Shown: positions 20,631 to 30,768, counted from the first letter of the stretch. The stretch is 64,000 nucleotides of DNA from Gracilaria gracilis (GCA_030374805.1 JARGSG010000012.1:744001-808000), one strand, 5' to 3'. A program made the numbers and translations. Notes: generated by a model from the letters alone, not told the origin.

Positions 20631-22028
20631 TTACATAATCGCACAAGAATCCACTAGATGAGAGAACGGCACAGACGCCTCTTCAGAACTCCCACTTGAG
20701 CTAGATGAAGAGTCAAGTGAATCAAGCTGTGTCACATTCACATGTTCATCTGAAGCTGGCCTAGTCATTTCCATTGCCCCTACGCCATCGTCCACATGCT
20801 CGACAATACGGCTCCCTGGCACTTTATTCATTTCCCTTTGCCCCTCCTCCTTCTCTTTCGGACCGATGTTTCCATCATTATCATCGTTCTCTGCCGTCTG
20901 TACTTCAACATCGATTATTCCTACGTCTTCATCTTCAACTTCAGTATCGAACACCCCGCTATCACATGATAACCCGGCGCGTATGTTGCGACCTTCGGCG
21001 TTTATCTGCACATCGAGTCCATCGCTACAAAACTCCTCCTCACCTGCTGAACGAGATTCGAATAGCGATACAATCCTTTCTACACGTCCAGACACGTGTT
21101 TTGAAAGATCCCGTAACGAGTGTAGCCCTGGTTGCTCACACACTTCTGTTTCGGGCGCCGACTCGGCCCTGAGCACTTTCAGGGCTCCCTCAACGCTTCG
21201 GTGCGGTAATTGTGGAGCTGAAACTAGTGCCGTCACTTTCAGCAACGAAGATGCTTTGCGGAAGACAATTTTGCTCGGCACAGCGGATGCGTTCTTATCA
21301 GAAAGCCTGCCTTCCTTTTTCATGTCTTCAAGTGAATCGTGAGCCGGCGGTGCACAGTAAGTGCTAGTGTTGCCATCCTGACTTGCACCCTTCTTCTCTA
21401 AATGCACGTCTTCGTCTTGAGATTCGCTTGTGCTTCCAATGCTTCCTTCACCGTGATGCGAACTGGGTTTCGAGGATTCACGAACGACAACTACCTCATC
21501 ACGTACGGAAGTATCTTCCTCAAATAAGCTCCTCAGTTTTTGCACCTCTCCCACTTGAACACCATTGAGTCCCTTCTGTGCGCTGCTATCCGCACAATCG
21601 TTCTCGCCGAAGACCTCTACTTCCTCTTGTTCAACTTCAGAACGTTTCGAGTGCAAACGAGAAGCTTCAGGACTGGGCGTGCAACTCTTCTTGGAATCTT
21701 CTTCCCCGATACATGCCCCAGAATGAGGTTCATCAAACTCTTCTGCAGAATGCTTTGAGCTTACAACCAGAGCTTGGCCTTCACGGGTATCCATATCCGT
21801 AGATTTCCCATGACTTGTCTTTGAATCAATCTCTTTGAAGACGAAGCTGCCCGTCGATCGCAGCTTCGCCAGAGTCCGCACTACCAACCCTTTTTCCACT
21901 ATCGAGAAGTCATCGCCACTGCTCACCTTGCGTTTCACTCGATGCGGAGTGTCGTCGGCCACATTGCTTGAGGGTTCATGCGTTTGCAGCACCTCTACAG
22001 TACTGTCCCTGCTCGACCATGCGATCAT
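20631..22028 (-). CDS. Acidic, serine-rich protein of unknown function
   Basis: Open for 465 residues from ATG 22028 (MIAWSSRDS). Composition is strongly acidic and Ser-rich, with a polyserine stretch (SSSSSGSSEEAS) near the C-terminus, and no domain is recognised; it is probably intrinsically disordered. An overlapping frame at 21976-22203 and a plausible leading exon at 22314-22541 suggest that the true N-terminus is spliced or frame-shifted. The stop lies a few bases from the 5' edge of a LINE copy, so the original C-terminus may have been lost. Codon usage looks ordinary. Confidence 0.45.
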   Translation of the reverse strand: MIAWSSRDSTVEVLQTHEPSSNVADDTPHRVKRKVSSGDDFSIVEKGLVVRTLAKLRSTGSFVFKEIDSKTSHGKSTDMDTREGQALVVSSKHSAEEFDEPHSGACIGEEDSKKSCTPSPEASRLHSKRSEVEQEEVEVFGENDCADSSAQKGLNGVQVGEVQKLRSLFEEDTSVRDEVVVVRESSKPSSHHGEGSIGSTSESQDEDVHLEKKGASQDGNTSTYCAPPAHDSLEDMKKEGRLSDKNASAVPSKIVFRKASSLLKVTALVSAPQLPHRSVEGALKVLRAESAPETEVCEQPGLHSLRDLSKHVSGRVERIVSLFESRSAGEEEFCSDGLDVQINAEGRNIRAGLSCDSGVFDTEVEDEDVGIIDVEVQTAENDDNDGNIGPKEKEEGQREMNKVPGSRIVEHVDDGVGAMEMTRPASDEHVNVTQLDSLDSSSSSSGSSEEASVPFSHLVDSCAIM

Positions 22029-22313
22029 TAAACTCCCTCTCAGCCGACGCTTCAACTGCCAGAATATCTGCGCTCACAACACGACCACCATCACTGAGTT
22101 CTCGTTGATTCTCAGGCGACAGTAGCGGGGCAGTGTCGATCGTTGCAGCACTGGCGCCCTCAAGCTCACTGCTGTCTGCGGCGAGGTGTGCTTTGTGTGC
22201 CAAAACAATCCTTTGGAAACGGCAGTTTCCGCAGAAAACTTCGGACCTTCTTGCTGATATAGCTCATCCGAGCGGACCGAACAGTGCGGGGGATTGACGG
22301 TCCTTTGAAGTCT

Positions 22314-22541
22314 TCACCTTCTTTCCCGGTTGCTGTCGAACTTTGTTCCCCCCGTGGACGTCAATGCATTCAGCACACGTTGGTCGCCACGCCCATAAAG
22401 ATCACAGTCGATATAATCCCCATTCTTCACATTCTTACGGAATTCATTCATAGCCATCAGCCTTTCCCTCTCTTGTGCTTTGGCACCTAGCACATCAACA
22501 CGTTCCGTCGCCTTCTCTTCCATACGAATAATGTCTTCCAT
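22314..22541 (-). CDS. Possible first exon of the acidic gene
   Basis: ATG at 22541 with A at -3 and G at +4 opens 75 residues (MEDIIRMEEKATERV...), charged and helical in its first third. It ends near a GTGAAG that could serve as a splice donor (about 22319), with several AG acceptors in the next 120 bases on the minus strand. The link to 20631-22028 is inference only; it could also be a separate small gene. Confidence 0.3.
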   Translation of the reverse strand: MEDIIRMEEKATERVDVLGAKAQERERLMAMNEFRKNVKNGDYIDCDLYGRGDQRVLNALTSTGGTKFDSNRERR

Positions 22542-23399
22542 CTTTTATATTGTTCGGTTACGTCGAGGACTGTTGTTTAACACCAGAAGCTTCCTTTTCC
22601 TACACTCGTTTTAGAATCTTTGAGTTACCTGTACTGCGAGGAAGTCTGGCGGCCGGAACACTCGGGCAGGATTTCCCTCTCATGAAGCCCCCTTTTATAC
22701 CGAACTGGGAGCCCCTGTGAAACTTCTCGGCGTTTCGTTCAAGCGCACTCTCCTGCTTGTGATTCATCAAGCACTTATGCCTTCAAATAGAAAACATCCA
22801 CGAAACAGGGGTAACGGCAACCAGGTAGTATTCCGCTGAATCCCCGAAGTTATCATGCGCCTCTCCCTGCTTCCTCTCCCGCTGCGACTCAATTTCTGAA
22901 CATCCGATACGTATTTCTCAGCATGTGGGAATTGTCATGCATGTCCAATACCATGAGCTTATTGATCTGGTATTAGCGTCTTCAATGGTCAACAAAGTGA
23001 TACAAATGTATCGGCGCAAGCTAAATGGCTGGTTCCACTAGTTTCCACGATATTCGCAACCTCAATTCATACTCTAAAGCAGGGTGTTGATATTCAGTTT
23101 CCTCTCCCCAGACATAGACTTCGGACAACAAAAAGCAATGCCTGTACTTACTACTCACATTCCGTAGCAATCACTACGGTCGCCTACTCCATCAAAGATA
23201 TAGGAAGGTATCATCCCTGTCCTCTATTTCAGGAGGAGACTGACATTGTGTTGCAGTGGAGAGAGTTGCGAGGGGGTGTTGCATGCGATGCCACGCTGGA
23301 ATCGCGAAGAAAAGGATCGGGGGGAGTGTCGAGTGGCGGAGCAAGACCGTTTGAGATTTGTTAGATGGCAATAGTTCAAGCTTAAGGCGGTGCTGGTGT
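22542..23399. other. No gene seen (about 860 bp)
   Basis: No supported frame, RNA gene or repeat. The left part is presumably the promoter of the minus-strand gene. Confidence 0.5.
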
Positions 23400-23612
23400 T
23401 TATTCTTTCATATCAGAATCAGCCTCGGCTTCTCGCTTCGCCTCTTCGTGAATCTCTTGTACTACGTTTCGGGGGACCATGGCTGCAGGTTTGCCGTCGC
23501 GGACCCATATCATTTCTATTTCATAATCCTTGTCCTTACTATCGTCATGAACGCTTACCACGATCTTCGCCAGATCCTTGATTGCTTGTTCGCAAGCAAA
23601 AAGCAGTTGCAA
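23400..23612 (-). pseudogene. 20S proteasome alpha-7 (PSMA3-type) C-terminal exon, orphan
   Basis: The minus-strand frame reads FACEQAIKDLAKIVVSVHDD, then SKDKDYEIEMIWV, and an acidic tail ending SDMKE. This matches the last helix and strand and the acidic C-terminus of alpha-7, where family members read KEVAKIIYIVHDEVKDK and then FELELSWV. Homology seems to begin about 10 bases upstream, just after TTACAG, a good splice acceptor (near 23624). The other 180 or so residues of the subunit are not found in the next 270 bases, beyond which the TIR gene starts on the opposite strand. So it is either a detached gene tail or the last exon of a gene with a very large intron holding the TIR gene. The former seems likelier. 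Confidence 0.7.
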
Positions 23613-23891
23613 TACAGTACTGTAACGTAGGCAGCAGTAAATGGGAACAGATTTACAAAACGACGAACAGTAATTATGGTTTGGACATATAACCGCAGAT
23701 CTTGAGCGTCCAGTCGCCCTCCGTCTCAGTACCGTGTAGCCACCGCCTCAGTAGAGCTCTTGCTCAACCTATGCACGCGCGCTAGCTACTTCCCTCCTCC
23801 TCCTCCAGCACCCATCGTCGTCGGCAGCGCAATCATTCACACAACGCCACCGTGAGGGAGGTAGCCAACGCTCGACACACATCCTCACTCC

Positions 23892-26800
23892 ATGTCGCAA
23901 GGCGCTTCTTCCTCCCGCACACCACAGTTCCACATCTTTCTCAGCCATGCGGGTGAGGACAAAGAAACAATTGCCCGACCGTTATGGAAACGCCTTTGCG
24001 ATCACGGCCTCTCCGTTTTCCTCGATGAGGAGTCCTTCGGTCTCGGCGACCACTGCCCGAAAGTCATGGAACACGCCATGGCAACCGCTCCTGTGGGCGT
24101 GTTTGTTATGAGTCCCGAATTCGTGGCCAAGGATTGGCCCATGCGTGAGCTTCTGGCATTCGTTCGCCGTTACGACCGCGCCGTGGCCGCCAAAGAGACT
24201 CCGCCCATGCTCATCCCTATCTTTTACCGCTTTCATACTTACGAGTGCCGCGATTCCTCTATCTTTCGCAAGTACAACAAACTCTTTGACCGGCACGGTC
24301 TTATCAAGCGTGCGCTGGATGACATCATACCGCTCAAAGATGTCAAGCACGCATTGGATACGGCCGCCACTCTATGGAGCATTCGGAACGACGTCGGCGC
24401 AACGAACTCCAAGCAGCCGGACATGGCGTCCACCAGAGAAAAGTTCATTCAAATCATTCTCAACAAGATGTTGGCTCACCTTGAAAAAGAGAGATCTGAG
24501 TTACTAGAGGGATGCCATCCCGTGGTAAGCAATGCACCTGCACAACAAGATGAGTATAACTCATGCAACATGGTGCCCCGAAATCCACCTAGATTAACGC
24601 TGGACTATGGCTCGTGCACCACATGCGAAGGGAAGCTGATGGCTGCGGTTCTAAACACAAGCGGGAACCGAATTGTGGCGGTTGTGGCTACTGGAAAAGG
24701 TGGAGTTGGTAAGACATGCGCTTTGCGAGGGCTTGCTGAATACAGTGAAGTGACAAAAGTGTTTGGTGACGGCATTTTTTACCTTGAGCTTGGAAACGAT
24801 GCTGCAATATCGAATATAGTGCAAGGAATCGCGAACATTGTTGATGAAACAGGAGGTTTGAAGTTGGCAAACGAGATAAAGACCGCCAAATCTGCTGCAG
24901 AGGCATCTGGGAAGGCATCGAAATGGTTTGGGCAACGTTCGTGCTTGTTTCTCGTGGATGATATTTGGCATTTGAATGGAATAGACTCTGATGTGTTGAC
25001 AACTCTTGGTAAGATGGTAAACCGGAACAGTAGAATGGTGTACACAACCAGAGACCGGTACTTTCTAGATGGCGCTGACGAACTGATTGAGTTCAAAGAA
25101 AAGGAAGCGCTTGGGGACCTGTCGCGGCAGATGTTGATGACTCACGCAGGGTTTGAGCAAAGTGTCGTGCTTGACCACAAGAACAACAAGGCGTTGGAAT
25201 TTTTTCTGACATTGTGCGATGGCCTTCCGCTCGCGTTGAGTATTGTCGGCGGTTCAGTACGACGATATTCACTTGATTGCGAACCAAAGCAGGGCGCATG
25301 GTCAGAATTTCGCGCTGACGTTGAATGTCGACAAAAGGACTTGATGAAAGTAAAGGCTGGGTCATATGGTAAACTGCCAAAGATTGTGGAGTCATCTCTA
25401 CAAGTTCTTGAGCAGCGTAGTGGACATGAAAGGGAAAAGATTGGGTATTGGTTTCGGGCTTTGAGTGTGCTTCAAAAGCAACAGTCTGTTCCTGACAAAA
25501 TGTTGCAGAAGTTATGGGAGTTGAGTTCGTTGGCAGAAACCAAAGAAGTGGTGGAATTGTTTGCAGATGTTTCAGTTGTGCAAATGACGAGAAACGGCGG
25601 TTCAGTGTTTGTGAAACTGCACGACTTGATTTTGGATATCGCTGTTCGCAAAGCAACTGAAGCAAGTGAGACACAAGCTTTTTTCAAAACCGTTGTGAGC
25701 AACTACATGCTATCTGAACCACAGCTCGAATACGAGAGAGCGGTGGAAGAAATAGTCGTAACGGGGGCCACCAAGCGAGCTTTCCCCAATTCAGAGTTGC
25801 GGCACGCATGGTGGGATGTTAAAGCTGATGGATACATACACGACAATGTTTGCAGACTGCTTCGAAAGGCAGGGTATGAGCAGCACCTATTGTGGCTGTT
25901 GTCGCAACCGCAATGGATTGTGAAGCGACAGGTGAAAGACGGAATCCTCAGCGTGGAACAAGACTTGGACCATGGAATAGCGATGTGCAACGACAACGGT
26001 TGCCAAGATTCAAATCGCCGGGAGCACCTACAAATGATGCGTGTAGCGGCCAGGATGGGGGCGTTGTATGTGAACAACAACCGGCGGATGGAGGAGGGTT
26101 GGTTTCAGCTGCACGGACGGCTGCAGTGGCACGCGACGCGGAGCGAGTTGACGGCGGATTTCGTGCAGAGGATGGAAAGGTGTGCACCGAAGCCTTGGCT
26201 CAAAGCGTCTGTCGGGGTCTTGACACAAGCCGGTGGTAGTGAACTTCAAACTGTGCGCGTCCCAGGGAGCGTACGTTGCATACGTGAAGAGCCTAATGCA
26301 ATCTGGATTTTGTTGGAGGACTACAGTTATGTCATGCATGCGGGAAGGTATGAGAAATCGAACGAGTATTTCAAGCATGAAAAGCTGCAAGCGTCAAGAG
26401 GCCGATGGAAATGTTTTTCGTTCTTACCTGATCAACGCAGGGTGGTGGCAGCGGATAGCAACCGACGCGTTTGTGTGTGGAACAGACAAACTGGAGTTCT
26501 GGAGCAAACTGTTGCACACGACTGTCCAAATCACAAACGGTTTGTTGATTTTGTGGCGGATGGCTCTCGGGTTGCGTGCCAGTTGAAAGATCGTTCCATT
26601 CAACTGTGGGACACGCTCAGCGGCACACCGGTGGGGCACCCGCTCAAAAAACACACCGATTGGGTGGGATGTGTGGCAGTGAGCGCCGACGGCACTCGCA
26701 TCGTGTCAGGCTCGGTCGACAAGACGGTGCGTGTGTGGGACGCAGAAAGCGGCAACGCCGTGGGGCAGCCGCTCCAAGGTCACACCCGTTGGGTGACGTG

Positions 26801-28262
26801 TGTGGCAGTGAGCGCCGACGGCACTCGCATCGTGTCAGGCTCGGACGACGAGACGGTGCGTGTGTGGGACGCAGAAAGCGGCAACGCCGTGGGGCAGCCG
26901 CTCCAAGAACACAGCGGTTGGGTGAAGCGTGTGGCAGTGAGCGCCGACGGCACTCGCATCGTGTCAGGCTCGGGCGACAACACGGTGCGTGTGTGGGACG
27001 CAGAAAGCGGCAACGCCGTGGGGCAGCCGCTCCAAGGGCACACCAATGAAGTGACGTGTGTGGCAGTGAGCGCCAACGGCACTCGCATCGTGTCAGGCTC
27101 GATGGACGAGACGGTGCGTGTGTGGGACGCAGAAAGCGGCAACGCCGTGGGGCAGCCGCTCCAAGGGCACAGCGGTTCGGTGACGTGTGTGGCAGTGAGC
27201 GCCGACGGCACTCGCATCGTGTCAGGCTCGGTCGACAAGACGGTGCGTGTGTGGGACGCAGAAAGCGGCAACGCCGTGGGGCAGCCGCTCCAAGGTCACA
27301 CCCGTTGGGTGACGTGTGTGGCAGTGAGCGCCGACGGCACTCGCATCGTGTCAGGCTCGGACGACGAGACGGTGCGTGTGTGGGACGCAGAAAGCGGCAA
27401 CGCCGTGGGGCAGCCGCTCCAAGAACACAGCGGTTCGGTGATGTGTGTGGCAGTGAGCGCCGACGGCACTCGCATCGTGTCAGGCTCGGGCGACAACACG
27501 GTGCGTGTGTGGGACGCAGAAAGCGGCAACGCCGTGGGGCAGCCGCTCCAAGGGCACACCAATGAAGTGACGTGTGTGGCAGTGAGCGCCAACGGCACTC
27601 GCATCGTGTCAGGCTCGATGGACGAGACGGTGCGTGTGTGGGACGCAGAAAGCGGCAACGCCGTGGGGCAGCCGCTCCAAGGGCACACCAATGAAGTGAC
27701 GTGTGTGGCAGTGAGCGCCAACGGCACTCGCATCGTGTCAGGCTCGATGGACGAGACGGTGCGTGTGTGGGACGCAGAAAGCGGCAACGCCGTGGGGCAG
27801 CCGCTCCAAGGTCACACCCGTTGGGTGTCGTGTGTGGCAGTGAGCGCCGACGGCACTCGCATCGTGTCAGGCTCGGTCGACAAGACGGTGCGTGTGTGGG
27901 ACGCAGAAAGCGGCAACGCCGTGGGGCAGCCGCTCCAAGGGCACAGCGGTTGGGTGAAGCGTGTGGCAGTGAGCGCTGACGGCACTTTCGTCGTGTCGGA
28001 AGATGACAGGATGCAACGGCTGTGGGCGTTGACCGCAGCTGGCGGTGAGTGTGTATTCACGTCACGTGATGCTGAGTGGCAGCGCAGAATCGACACGCTC
28101 GAGCTCGTGTGGTCCTCGAATGAACTTGAATCTGCATTTCAGGTGCGCGACTTGGAGAGTGCAACAGTGCTAGGCAGCTTTGAAAAAGCGTTGCACCGCA
28201 TCAGCGGTACGGATTTGCACTTCACGACAGACTTTTCTGGGGTGTGCCGAATTGTGCGGTGA
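23892..28262 (+). CDS. TIR-NB-ARC-WD40 receptor (NLR/STAND family)
   Basis: Intact, single-exon, 1456 residues from ATG 23892. The TIR domain (about 12-150) includes FHIFLSHAGED, and E86 in DWPMRELLAF matches the catalytic glutamate of NAD-cleaving TIRs. The NB-ARC ATPase has P-loop GKGGVGKT (268-275), Walker B FLVDDIW (about 353-359), GLPLA (444-448) and an MHD-like LHDLIL (576-581). A helical linker follows. WD40 repeats run from about 840: two diverged, ten near-identical (920-1349), one diverged, then a unique tail. By family logic the WD40 part senses a ligand, NB-ARC oligomerises on ATP and TIR signals or kills by NAD depletion. The architecture recalls fungal and bacterial STAND receptors more than plant TIR-NB-LRRs. 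Stop is TGA. Confidence 0.93.
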   Translation: MSQGASSSRTPQFHIFLSHAGEDKETIARPLWKRLCDHGLSVFLDEESFGLGDHCPKVMEHAMATAPVGVFVMSPEFVAKDWPMRELLAFVRRYDRAVAAKETPPMLIPIFYRFHTYECRDSSIFRKYNKLFDRHGLIKRALDDIIPLKDVKHALDTAATLWSIRNDVGATNSKQPDMASTREKFIQIILNKMLAHLEKERSELLEGCHPVVSNAPAQQDEYNSCNMVPRNPPRLTLDYGSCTTCEGKLMAAVLNTSGNRIVAVVATGKGGVGKTCALRGLAEYSEVTKVFGDGIFYLELGNDAAISNIVQGIANIVDETGGLKLANEIKTAKSAAEASGKASKWFGQRSCLFLVDDIWHLNGIDSDVLTTLGKMVNRNSRMVYTTRDRYFLDGADELIEFKEKEALGDLSRQMLMTHAGFEQSVVLDHKNNKALEFFLTLCDGLPLALSIVGGSVRRYSLDCEPKQGAWSEFRADVECRQKDLMKVKAGSYGKLPKIVESSLQVLEQRSGHEREKIGYWFRALSVLQKQQSVPDKMLQKLWELSSLAETKEVVELFADVSVVQMTRNGGSVFVKLHDLILDIAVRKATEASETQAFFKTVVSNYMLSEPQLEYERAVEEIVVTGATKRAFPNSELRHAWWDVKADGYIHDNVCRLLRKAGYEQHLLWLLSQPQWIVKRQVKDGILSVEQDLDHGIAMCNDNGCQDSNRREHLQMMRVAARMGALYVNNNRRMEEGWFQLHGRLQWHATRSELTADFVQRMERCAPKPWLKASVGVLTQAGGSELQTVRVPGSVRCIREEPNAIWILLEDYSYVMHAGRYEKSNEYFKHEKLQASRGRWKCFSFLPDQRRVVAADSNRRVCVWNRQTGVLEQTVAHDCPNHKRFVDFVADGSRVACQLKDRSIQLWDTLSGTPVGHPLKKHTDWVGCVAVSADGTRIVSGSVDKTVRVWDAESGNAVGQPLQGHTRWVTCVAVSADGTRIVSGSDDETVRVWDAESGNAVGQPLQEHSGWVKRVAVSADGTRIVSGSGDNTVRVWDAESGNAVGQPLQGHTNEVTCVAVSANGTRIVSGSMDETVRVWDAESGNAVGQPLQGHSGSVTCVAVSADGTRIVSGSVDKTVRVWDAESGNAVGQPLQGHTRWVTCVAVSADGTRIVSGSDDETVRVWDAESGNAVGQPLQEHSGSVMCVAVSADGTRIVSGSGDNTVRVWDAESGNAVGQPLQGHTNEVTCVAVSANGTRIVSGSMDETVRVWDAESGNAVGQPLQGHTNEVTCVAVSANGTRIVSGSMDETVRVWDAESGNAVGQPLQGHTRWVSCVAVSADGTRIVSGSVDKTVRVWDAESGNAVGQPLQGHSGWVKRVAVSADGTFVVSEDDRMQRLWALTAAGGECVFTSRDAEWQRRIDTLELVWSSNELESAFQVRDLESATVLGSFEKALHRISGTDLHFTTDFSGVCRIVR
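26649..27938 (+). repeat. Ten tandem 129-bp WD40-coding units
   Basis: Exactly ten 43-codon units lie in register; an eleventh, diverged, starts at 27939. Units 1-4 (26649-27164) and 5-8 (27165-27680) follow the same order of sub-types, judged by the residues before the aspartate-threonine turn (V-K, D-E, G-N, M-E), so a 516-bp block was duplicated. Units 9 and 10 repeat the M-E and V-K types. DNA identity between units is very high. The repeats keep long open frames in other phases and on the minus strand; those are by-products. Confidence 0.95.
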
Positions 28263-28502
28263 CAAAGGGCAGCGGGGAAGCAGTTCAACACAAAACGCGA
28301 TGCAGGACATGTGCGCCGCGTTCTCCGTGCAGGGCACAAGCAAGCGCGTCACCTTCGCGCTCGCGACTGCAGCGCCTCGTCATGGGCGCCACACTGCGCT
28401 GGGGCCGCATGGAACGCAGCGCATGCCCATTCAACCACATGACGCTGCCGTCCTTTCAAAGCCCCTGGTGAACAGCGTCGCCATGATGAGCGCCGCCGCG
28501 CC

Positions 28503-28939
28503 CCCACATCACCAGCTGCCGTTGGAAAGGAGCTGTGCGAGCGCGGGCTGCTGTCCGTGTGTTTCGCCGCTGGCTGGCGGGCGACACACTTGTCGGAGAT
28601 ATGTGAGGAGACGTTCGTTTCGGAGCGCCACACGGCCGACGCCATCATCGCCATCGCATACCACATGAAGGCGCGGAGGAGACTGCCGCCGGAAGTGCAG
28701 TGCACCACGCTGATTGGCTGATTGCCGACCTGCACGCGTGCTCCATCAGTGCCAACGGCGCCATGATGTCAATCGTGGCCGCTACACTGGCCGTCAGCGA
28801 CACCAACACCATTGCTGGAAAGCGACGTAAAAGCGACGTGGTGAAGCGGACGCTGTCCGTGCTCGGTTTCAGCGGCTTTTACGACAACGCCGACGAAGCC
28901 TTCTTCCACATTCCTATAATGTACGCGTGGACAGGATGA
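28503..28939 (+). pseudogene. Degraded coding-like sequence, product not recognised
   Basis: From about 28515 one frame reads ELCERGLLSVCFAAGWRA and on to a TGA near 28721. A second frame then continues with coding-like text (ADLHACSISANGAMMS... KRTLSVLGFSGFYDNADEAF) to 28939. Composition (balanced, helix-forming) suggests a former gene with at least one frame change. I cannot name the family. It could be a broken neighbour of the TIR receptor. Confidence 0.3.
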
Positions 28940-29221
28940 TTAACCCTCCTTGCTCCCGCGCCATCACCTCGCCTTTGGCCGCGCTCAAGATCCTTGTCCA
29001 CGTCGCCCATGAACTTGTGCTCCCCGCTGCTCGTCGGCGGGCAGCGCGCCGAGTTGCCGTGAAGTTTACTGCTCGCGAGGCGCGGCGAGAAGAATCCGCA
29101 CCGGGAACACCACGTACACGACGTGTACTACGTGTACTACATGTACTTCATGCTTTCGTGACACTGTTCACAAGTGTCAACAATGTCACAGAGCAAATGC
29201 ATCTCACCGTGGCGCTCAATG

Positions 29222-29722
29222 ATGTGCTTTTCAGCCGACCGGTCCTGTTCGGGAGCGATGCCGCTCCCAACCCAAGACAGCCAACAAAATAAACACTTCC
29301 AACTCGAAACCAATAGCCAGATATACCGTTGGTAATGACCGCGTAGAATCTGAACGAGTACTACAGGGAGTGCAAGAGGCGCATACATATTTGCCACGGT
29401 GTGGCCCTCTCATGGTTCCTATGTTGGCTCAATACTACGTGAATTGTGGCAAAGCTCCTATTTCCGAGTTCAATGCGGCCATGAAACTATCTGAAGAACC
29501 TTCCGCAGAGGTAACGTTACGCTACCGTTGGTACATGCTGAACCGCCAGAGTCTAACAGAATTTTTTTTTCTTTTTTGTTGCCTACCGTTGGTAGACGGA
29601 ACGACCGATGTAACCCGAACAATGTGCTTTTCAGCCGACTGGTCCTGTTCGGGAGCGATGCCGATCCCAACCCAAGACAGCCAACAAAGTAAAACACTTC
29701 CAACACGAAACCAATAGCCAGA
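29222..29722 (+). repeat. Direct repeats of about 100 bp and related short pieces
   Basis: 29222-29321 and 29622-29722 are about 95% identical (both begin ATGTGCTTTTCAGCCGAC and end CCAATAGCCAGA). The motif TACCGTTGGTA, an imperfect inverted repeat, recurs near 29325, 29523, 29582 and 30081. A piece next to the first copy (GACCGCGTAGAATCTGAACGAG) returns at about 30095-30121. This looks like fragments of one unnamed interspersed element. The rest of 28940-30599 holds no gene I can support. Confidence 0.55.
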
Positions 29723-30602
29723 TTCTGAAGGCTGAGCACGAGGTGAAGGGCAGATTCTTTTAGGTGTAATATTCCAGACAACTGTCAGCACTGCGGAGCT
29801 AAGAACGCATATCCACTTGCAGTGGGGTGATCCATCGCCAACTTGTCAGCAGAAGATGATGATGTCAGTAGATCAGTAGAAGTTGTTAGAGTTAGCTAGT
29901 TTAACGACAAAGATGGTGAGCTTCTTGAAGAGCATGTGAAATTAGGGAGCAGTAGGCATTTCTGAGACGAAAGAGGTTCAGAAGAGACGTTGCAGAATCG
30001 TGAGCTGCCAGCAACACAAACACAAATGCACACGCCATCATCCGTCCATTTACATGCTACAAAAGTTGATGGAAGCGCTGATACCGTTGGTACTGACCGC
30101 GTAGAGTAGAATCTGAACGAGAACGGACTCAGCGTGTACAATGCGCACTACCCTTTTGCTCTCCCAGAGAGCAGGTGCTTTCTCCAACACACACGCATGT
30201 GCTTGTAGTTCGCACAAAGTGAAAAAAGCGTACACATGCGTCGCACCAGCGACGGCGCAAACTTTCGTCGTTTCGTCGTGGTCAGTGTGGACTGCGATTG
30301 TTCCGATTGTCTGTGCTGGACGCACTGCATATCACCACTGTCCACCACAAAGCTGTATGACAAAGTTTCGCAAAACGGTTTTCCATTACTGTATCTGTAA
30401 TTCAAAAGCAGATATCATATGAGCAGTTTCAGAATCTCGTGTTGTTCTTCATGGCGCAGTCTGAGTGTAGCTCAACAGGGAGGCAACTGATCAGGGGCGT
30501 TCTTTGAGAGGCGAACGCACAGCCGCCTGCATGCGTTGTGAGAAACAAGTCGTGTTATCATTCGAACAAGTAAGGCGCGGTCGTGCACCCATCGCACTGT
30601 AA

Positions 30603-30659
30603 GGCGGTGTCTAAACAAGCGTGAACGTTCACGCTTCGTAGGCGTGAATGTTTGAAGCG
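30603..30659 (+). repeat. Left Harbinger terminal inverted repeat and subterminal sites
   Basis: The 26-bp repeat occupies 30603-30628. It runs into a 20-bp perfect palindrome (30617-30636) built from GCGTGAAC and GTTCACGC, and a third related octamer, GCGTGAAT, lies at 30642-30649. These are likely transposase or accessory-protein binding sites. Confidence 0.85.
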
Positions 30660-30768
30660 CTCAATATAATGGACTGTAAATTAAGGTGCAGGTGCCCCCC
30701 TTCGAGAAAGCAGGGCCAAAGGCGTTCTCGCTCTGTGCTCCGTAATATGCGCCATTTCGTTTCTTTCT

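Noticed and set aside
26649-27938. CRISPR-like array
   Set aside because: Units are 129 bp, coding and contiguous, without spacers; eukaryotic context.
26576-28096. Open frames in the other phases and on the minus strand of the WD40 array
   Set aside because: They are periodic by-products of a 129-bp repeat, a multiple of three.
29115-29150. Short GTGTACTAC repeats
   Set aside because: Few imperfect units; simple-sequence DNA without further structure.
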